6,114 nucleotides of DNA from Clostridiales bacterium (GTDB lineage: Bacteria; Bacillota; Clostridia; TANB77; CAG-508), in contig DOYA01000131.1 of NCBI GenBank assembly GCA_003518755.1, forward strand, positions 1-6,114. Reading direction: 5' to 3'. Below the pieces are notes generated by a model. It did not search any database. It saw only the letters and a program-made list of their open reading frames with translations, and was not told where the DNA came from. The translations under genes were made by a program, and so were the position numbers. Positions 5,026-6,114 of the stretch are shown one piece after another (position 1 is the stretch's first letter; every line of letters starts with the position of its first letter).

Positions 5026-6114
5026 CTATTTTTCTATAATCTTCCATACTCCATTCTTATTTGAGCCTTCTCTTCTTATAATATTTTTATTTTTTAAGCT
5101 ATTTAGAACTCTCATTACTTGTCTATCTCCAATAGAAACTTTATCTGATAATTCAGATATTGTGATATTCGCATTCTTCCTTATACAATTATATACTTTT
5201 TGCTCCGTTTCACTTAATGCTATCTCATCATTTGGTTTGTCAACTTTTTCCAATAATTCTTTATTAATAGGAATCGTTACTATAATTGTATTATCACTAA
5301 TATAAAAAGCTTGCTCTCCATATTTATTTATAATTAACGGAACACCATGTCCTGTTTGGTCAATCAAATCTAAATTTGTAAATATATTTAACAAAGCTTG
5401 ATTTACTGGTTTACTAACTCCTTTAAAGAAATCTGTTTTGTTTAAAGCTTTAGGCAATCCACCATTTGAAACAATTTCAATTCTATCATCAAAAATATAT
5501 ACTGCAGGTGGAATTTTCTCTATCCAACGTGTATGAATGCATGCGTTTAGCCATGCTTCTTTAAAGCATGCATAGTCAAAGTAACTTTCTTCAATTCTCT
5601 TTTTTCCACCTAATTTTACTTTGGTTTCGTTTATTACATCCATATATTCTAATACTTCATTTACTGCTGATATTAAACATTTCATACCATATTCAGTTCT
5701 TTTTAGCATAACCGTTTTATCTTTACCAGCAAATGTTACAACTTTTATAGAAATATCATTATTATCTGATAATAACTCAGCCATATAATTAAATCTACCA
5801 TCATTTGTATATAATTTTAGGTTATTTTCAAATTGTTCATCATTAATTTTATGACCTTTTATCAAATATAAACCTTTTAATGTTTCAAATGTTAAATCAT
5901 TTCTAATAGTTGGCTCGTTAACAATTAAATCAGGTTCTCCTTTGCTGTTTATTAATTCTCTTAACATGTCTGGAGATAGTTTTTTGTCTTCATCAAAAGA
6001 TCTAATATAATATCTTTCAAATGCAGAATATATATTGGCATTGCCTTTTACAGTTACTTTTATTATTTTTTTATCATCAATTAACTGCAAACTTATTTCT
6101 GGAATTACTTGTGG
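5026..6114 (-). CDS. AlbA_2/Schlafen-type ATP-binding transcriptional regulator, 5' end outside the window
   Basis: The frame is open to the right edge, and 362 residues are visible. The visible N-terminus is the end of an AlbA_2 (Schlafen-like) domain, including SAFERYYIRSFDEDKKLSP, so roughly the first 90-100 residues are missing. The middle carries a GHKL-like ATPase region of the HATPase_c_4 type: FKEAWLNACIHTRW corresponds to the N-box (EAxxNAxxHRDY), DDRIEIVSNGGLP to the G1 region, and TGHGVPLIINKYG to the glycine-rich lid. The histidine and arginine of the N-box are partly retained (IHTRW). The C-terminus, from about ALSETEQKVYNCI, is a winged helix-turn-helix (ISELSDKVSIGDRQVMRVL) typical of DNA binding. 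Such proteins are often annotated as putative RecG-like helicases without helicase motifs. The target is unknown; some family members occur near mobile or defence genes. It is followed by the small membrane protein gene. Confidence 0.88.
   Translation of the reverse strand, partial: PQVIPEISLQLIDDKKIIKVTVKGNANIYSAFERYYIRSFDEDKKLSPDMLRELINSKGEPDLIVNEPTIRNDLTFETLKGLYLIKGHKINDEQFENNLKLYTNDGRFNYMAELLSDNNDISIKVVTFAGKDKTVMLKRTEYGMKCLISAVNEVLEYMDVINETKVKLGGKKRIEESYFDYACFKEAWLNACIHTRWIEKIPPAVYIFDDRIEIVSNGGLPKALNKTDFFKGVSKPVNQALLNIFTNLDLIDQTGHGVPLIINKYGEQAFYISDNTIIVTIPINKELLEKVDKPNDEIALSETEQKVYNCIRKNANITISELSDKVSIGDRQVMRVLNSLKNKNIIRREGSNKNGVWKIIEK

Noticed and set aside
4745..5305. 186-codon open frame on the plus strand
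   Set aside because: It lies opposite the terminator, the small membrane gene and the 3' part of the ATP-binding regulator. Its product is a low-complexity Ile/Phe/Ser string expected from the antisense of AT-rich genes, and it has no ribosome binding site.

Overview
The window is very AT-rich, and every confident gene lies on the minus strand. Gene families, Shine-Dalgarno sequences of the AGGAGG/GAGGTG type, a T-box leader and short T-rich intrinsic terminators all point to a low-GC Firmicute, most likely a Clostridia-type chromosome. The standard bacterial code fits: TAA and TAG end the genes.

Layout from right to left, which is the direction of transcription. (1) 6114-4819: an AlbA_2/Schlafen-type ATP-binding regulator that runs off the right edge, then a 60-residue two-helix membrane protein, closed by a hairpin terminator (4722-4782). 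(2) 4658-4333: a sigma-70 promoter with an extended -10, followed by a T-box riboswitch. Its specifier codon is AAC (Asn) and its T-box acceptor sequence is TGGC, which matches a tRNA-Asn with discriminator G. (3) 4332-3980: an unusually long spacer of about 350 nt between the T-box terminator and asnA. It holds two tiny ORFs with good ribosome binding sites, the second encoding the Asn/Asp-rich peptide MESENDNNNDNNNKT, and a set of partly exclusive hairpins. (4) 3979-562: the operon asnA (aspartate-ammonia ligase), a GNAT acetyltransferase, a ygjV-like membrane gene broken by an in-frame TAA, and asnS (asparaginyl-tRNA synthetase), ending in a strong terminator (504-551). (5) 503-1: no confident gene. 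It contains T-rich sequence, one copy of a 30-nt repeat whose other copy lies just upstream of the T-box promoter, and at the far left a structured sequence that may be the right end of a transposon.

Read together, the core is an asparagine supply-and-use operon. AsnA makes asparagine, AsnS charges it onto tRNA-Asn, and the T-box senses uncharged tRNA-Asn to allow transcription of both. The most notable feature is a possible second control layer: the Asn-codon-rich short ORF placed after the T-box and directly before the competing RNA hairpins. Its mechanism is unresolved, because the pairing order does not match classic trp-type attenuation.
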